Positions 47,116 to 48,128 of a stretch of DNA of 48,128 nucleotides are shown here, in pieces; position 1 is the stretch's first letter; every line of letters begins with the position of its first letter. The stretch is taken from NCBI GenBank assembly GCA_002897675.1, contig BDSU01000043.1, positions 1 to 48,128 on the forward strand, given 5' to 3'. This stretch comes from a bacterium BMS3Abin02. Lineage in GTDB: Bacteria > Actinomycetota > Acidimicrobiia > Spongiisociales > UBA4744. Under the pieces are notes generated by a model. The model was not told the origin of the DNA. It saw nothing but the letters and a program-made list of their open reading frames with translations, and made no database searches. The position numbers and the translations under genes are program-made.

Positions 47116-48128
47116 ATGAAAAGATTACGCAAGACAATGAGGATCGTGGCATTCGCTGCCTTGCTCATGCTGGTCGCAGCTGCGTGCGGCGGCACCGGCG
47201 GCAGCACAACAACCGCAGGATCGGCAGCCACGCCTACCACGGCGGCACCCACAACAACCGCAGGATCGGCAGCCACGCCTACCACGGCGGCACCCACAAC
47301 GACTACGGTCGCCGCCGAGCCGGTGACGGTCACGTACTGGCACACGATGAGCGACCCGGAGACAGCTCAGCTGGAAAAGGTTGTCGCAGCGTTCGAGGCG
47401 GCCAATCCCGGCATCAAGATCAAGACCACCCGGTTTGCCTACAGCGATTTCAAGGCCGCGTTACTGACCGGCCTGGCGGGAGGAGAAGGCCCCGACACAG
47501 CCAGAATGGACATCATCTGGGTTCCGGAGTTCGCCGAGTTAGGCGCATTGCAGCAGCTCGATGGCGCGATGCCGGGTTTCGAGACGATCGCCGCCAAGAC
47601 ATTCCCCGGGCCCCTGGCAACGAACTTGTGGAACGGGCATTACTACGGCCTTCCTCAGAACACGAACACGCAGGTGCTGCTGTGGAATCGGGAAGTCTTC
47701 GACTCCGCAGGCGTGACCGGACCGCCGGCAACACTCAAGGAATTCGCGGATGTCGCCTGTAAGCTATCCAATGCATCGAACGAGAAGTACGGTTTTGCCC
47801 TCGGAGGAACCTATTTCTGGGCACCGGCGCCGATTTTCTACGCAATGGGCGGACAAGTCGTGGATGAAGGCATCACAACGGCCACCGGCTTCGTCAATGG
47901 CGCACCCAGCGTGGAGGCGTTCACGTTGCTGAAGAACCTCTACGACAACGGATGCCTCTCCCCCAACCTGCTTGGTGGAGGCATCGGGACAGCCGACGGC
48001 CTCGCCACCGGTGCGTACGCAATGATCACCGACGGTCCCTGGATGGTCGACATCTACGCCGGGAACTACCCGGACTTCGAAGTCAACTTCGCCCCCGTAC
48101 CGACGAACGCCGCGGGCACCACGAGCTC
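47116..48128 (+). CDS. ABC transporter sugar-binding lipoprotein, N-terminal part
   Basis: The gene starts at the ATG at 47116 after GAGGAGG and runs off the window, so 337 codons are visible. It starts MKRLRKTMRI and has a lipobox LVAAC, giving a secreted lipoprotein. A Thr/Ala-rich linker follows, then the extracellular solute-binding domain: VTVTYWHTMSDPETAQLEKVV, FEAANPGIKI, ALLTGLAGGEGPD, LPQNTNTQVLLWNREVF, and ITDGPWMVDIY. This matches the family 1 sugar-binding proteins; the sugar is not known. It follows a ROK regulator, a common pairing. Confidence 0.9.
   Translation, partial: MKRLRKTMRIVAFAALLMLVAAACGGTGGSTTTAGSAATPTTAAPTTTAGSAATPTTAAPTTTTVAAEPVTVTYWHTMSDPETAQLEKVVAAFEAANPGIKIKTTRFAYSDFKAALLTGLAGGEGPDTARMDIIWVPEFAELGALQQLDGAMPGFETIAAKTFPGPLATNLWNGHYYGLPQNTNTQVLLWNREVFDSAGVTGPPATLKEFADVACKLSNASNEKYGFALGGTYFWAPAPIFYAMGGQVVDEGITTATGFVNGAPSVEAFTLLKNLYDNGCLSPNLLGGGIGTADGLATGAYAMITDGPWMVDIYAGNYPDFEVNFAPVPTNAAGTTS
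47205..47300 (+). repeat. 45-bp tandem duplication in the lipoprotein linker
   Basis: Two identical 45-base units (47205-47249 and 47250-47294) follow each other exactly, with six more bases of a third. The unit codes for 15 residues of the Ala/Thr-rich linker between lipobox and sugar-binding domain. Being a multiple of three, it keeps the frame. It looks like a recent slippage duplication. Confidence 0.9.

Noticed and set aside
47205-47300. CRISPR-like direct repeats
   Set aside because: Only two contiguous copies without spacers, inside a coding linker.

Overview
The window looks like a chromosomal segment of a high-GC bacterium, most likely an actinomycete relative (Actinomycetota, possibly a deep or uncultured class). 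The signs are GC-rich codon use, a SARP-type regulator with AAA and TPR domains, a ROK regulator, GTG starts, promoters that place the start codon at or near the 5' end of the mRNA, and a form II CO-dehydrogenase-like cluster. This assignment is inference; no rRNA or other marker gene is present.

Layout. 1-3.25 kb (minus strand): a histidine operon hisG - hisC::HAD fusion - hisB - hisH (cut by the window edge). 3.4-6.0 kb (minus): metY-metX for direct sulfhydrylation to homocysteine. 6.1-9.0 kb (minus): class I fructose-bisphosphate aldolase, an RraA-family protein and an internally deleted SDR gene. 9.2-16.9 kb (minus): a compact operon trpE-G-D-C-F-B-A-aroF in which every adjacent pair overlaps by 4 or 8 bases. 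17-26 kb (minus): PEP carboxylase, an orphan PAS-type histidine kinase, a tiny secreted or membrane peptide and a giant SARP/AAA/TPR regulator. 26-27.4 kb: a decayed gene of unknown function. 27.5-31.7 kb: an AadA-like nucleotidyltransferase (minus), then on the plus strand an MFS transporter and a tetR - zinc ribbon - GyrI-like operon with twin palindromic operators. 32-40.3 kb (minus): coxD-E-xdhC(N)-xdhC(C)-G-S-L-M plus a SagB-type nitroreductase. 40.8-43 kb (plus): acetyl-CoA synthetase. 43.8-45.5 kb (minus): a membrane-anchored glutaredoxin and an NAD(P)-binding epimerase-like protein. 45.8-48.1 kb (plus): a ROK regulator and a sugar-binding lipoprotein, cut by the window edge.

The most notable content is regulatory. 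The three amino-acid operons each appear to carry their own ribosome-mediated attenuator made of a very short leader ORF, an intrinsic terminator and a competing antiterminator. The his leader (3159-3215) has five consecutive His codons. The trp leader (16784-16837) has three consecutive Trp codons. The met leader (5876-5944) is rich in Cys and Met codons. All three share one promoter design: TTG-type -35, exactly 17 bp, TA-type -10, then only 9-10 bases to the leader start codon. The leader peptide is therefore nearly leaderless and probably lacks a Shine-Dalgarno site. In the his and trp cases the ribosome at the stop codon would mask the antiterminator strand, as in classical attenuation. 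Because aroF sits at the 3' end of the trp operon, tryptophan supply would also set entry into the shikimate pathway.

Other items worth attention are the HisC-HAD fusion (candidate histidinol-phosphate phosphatase), the split XdhC/CoxI protein in the form II cox cluster, the extra C-terminal HTH on the SARP regulator, and a 30-codon signal-peptide-like ORF with a perfect Shine-Dalgarno site.
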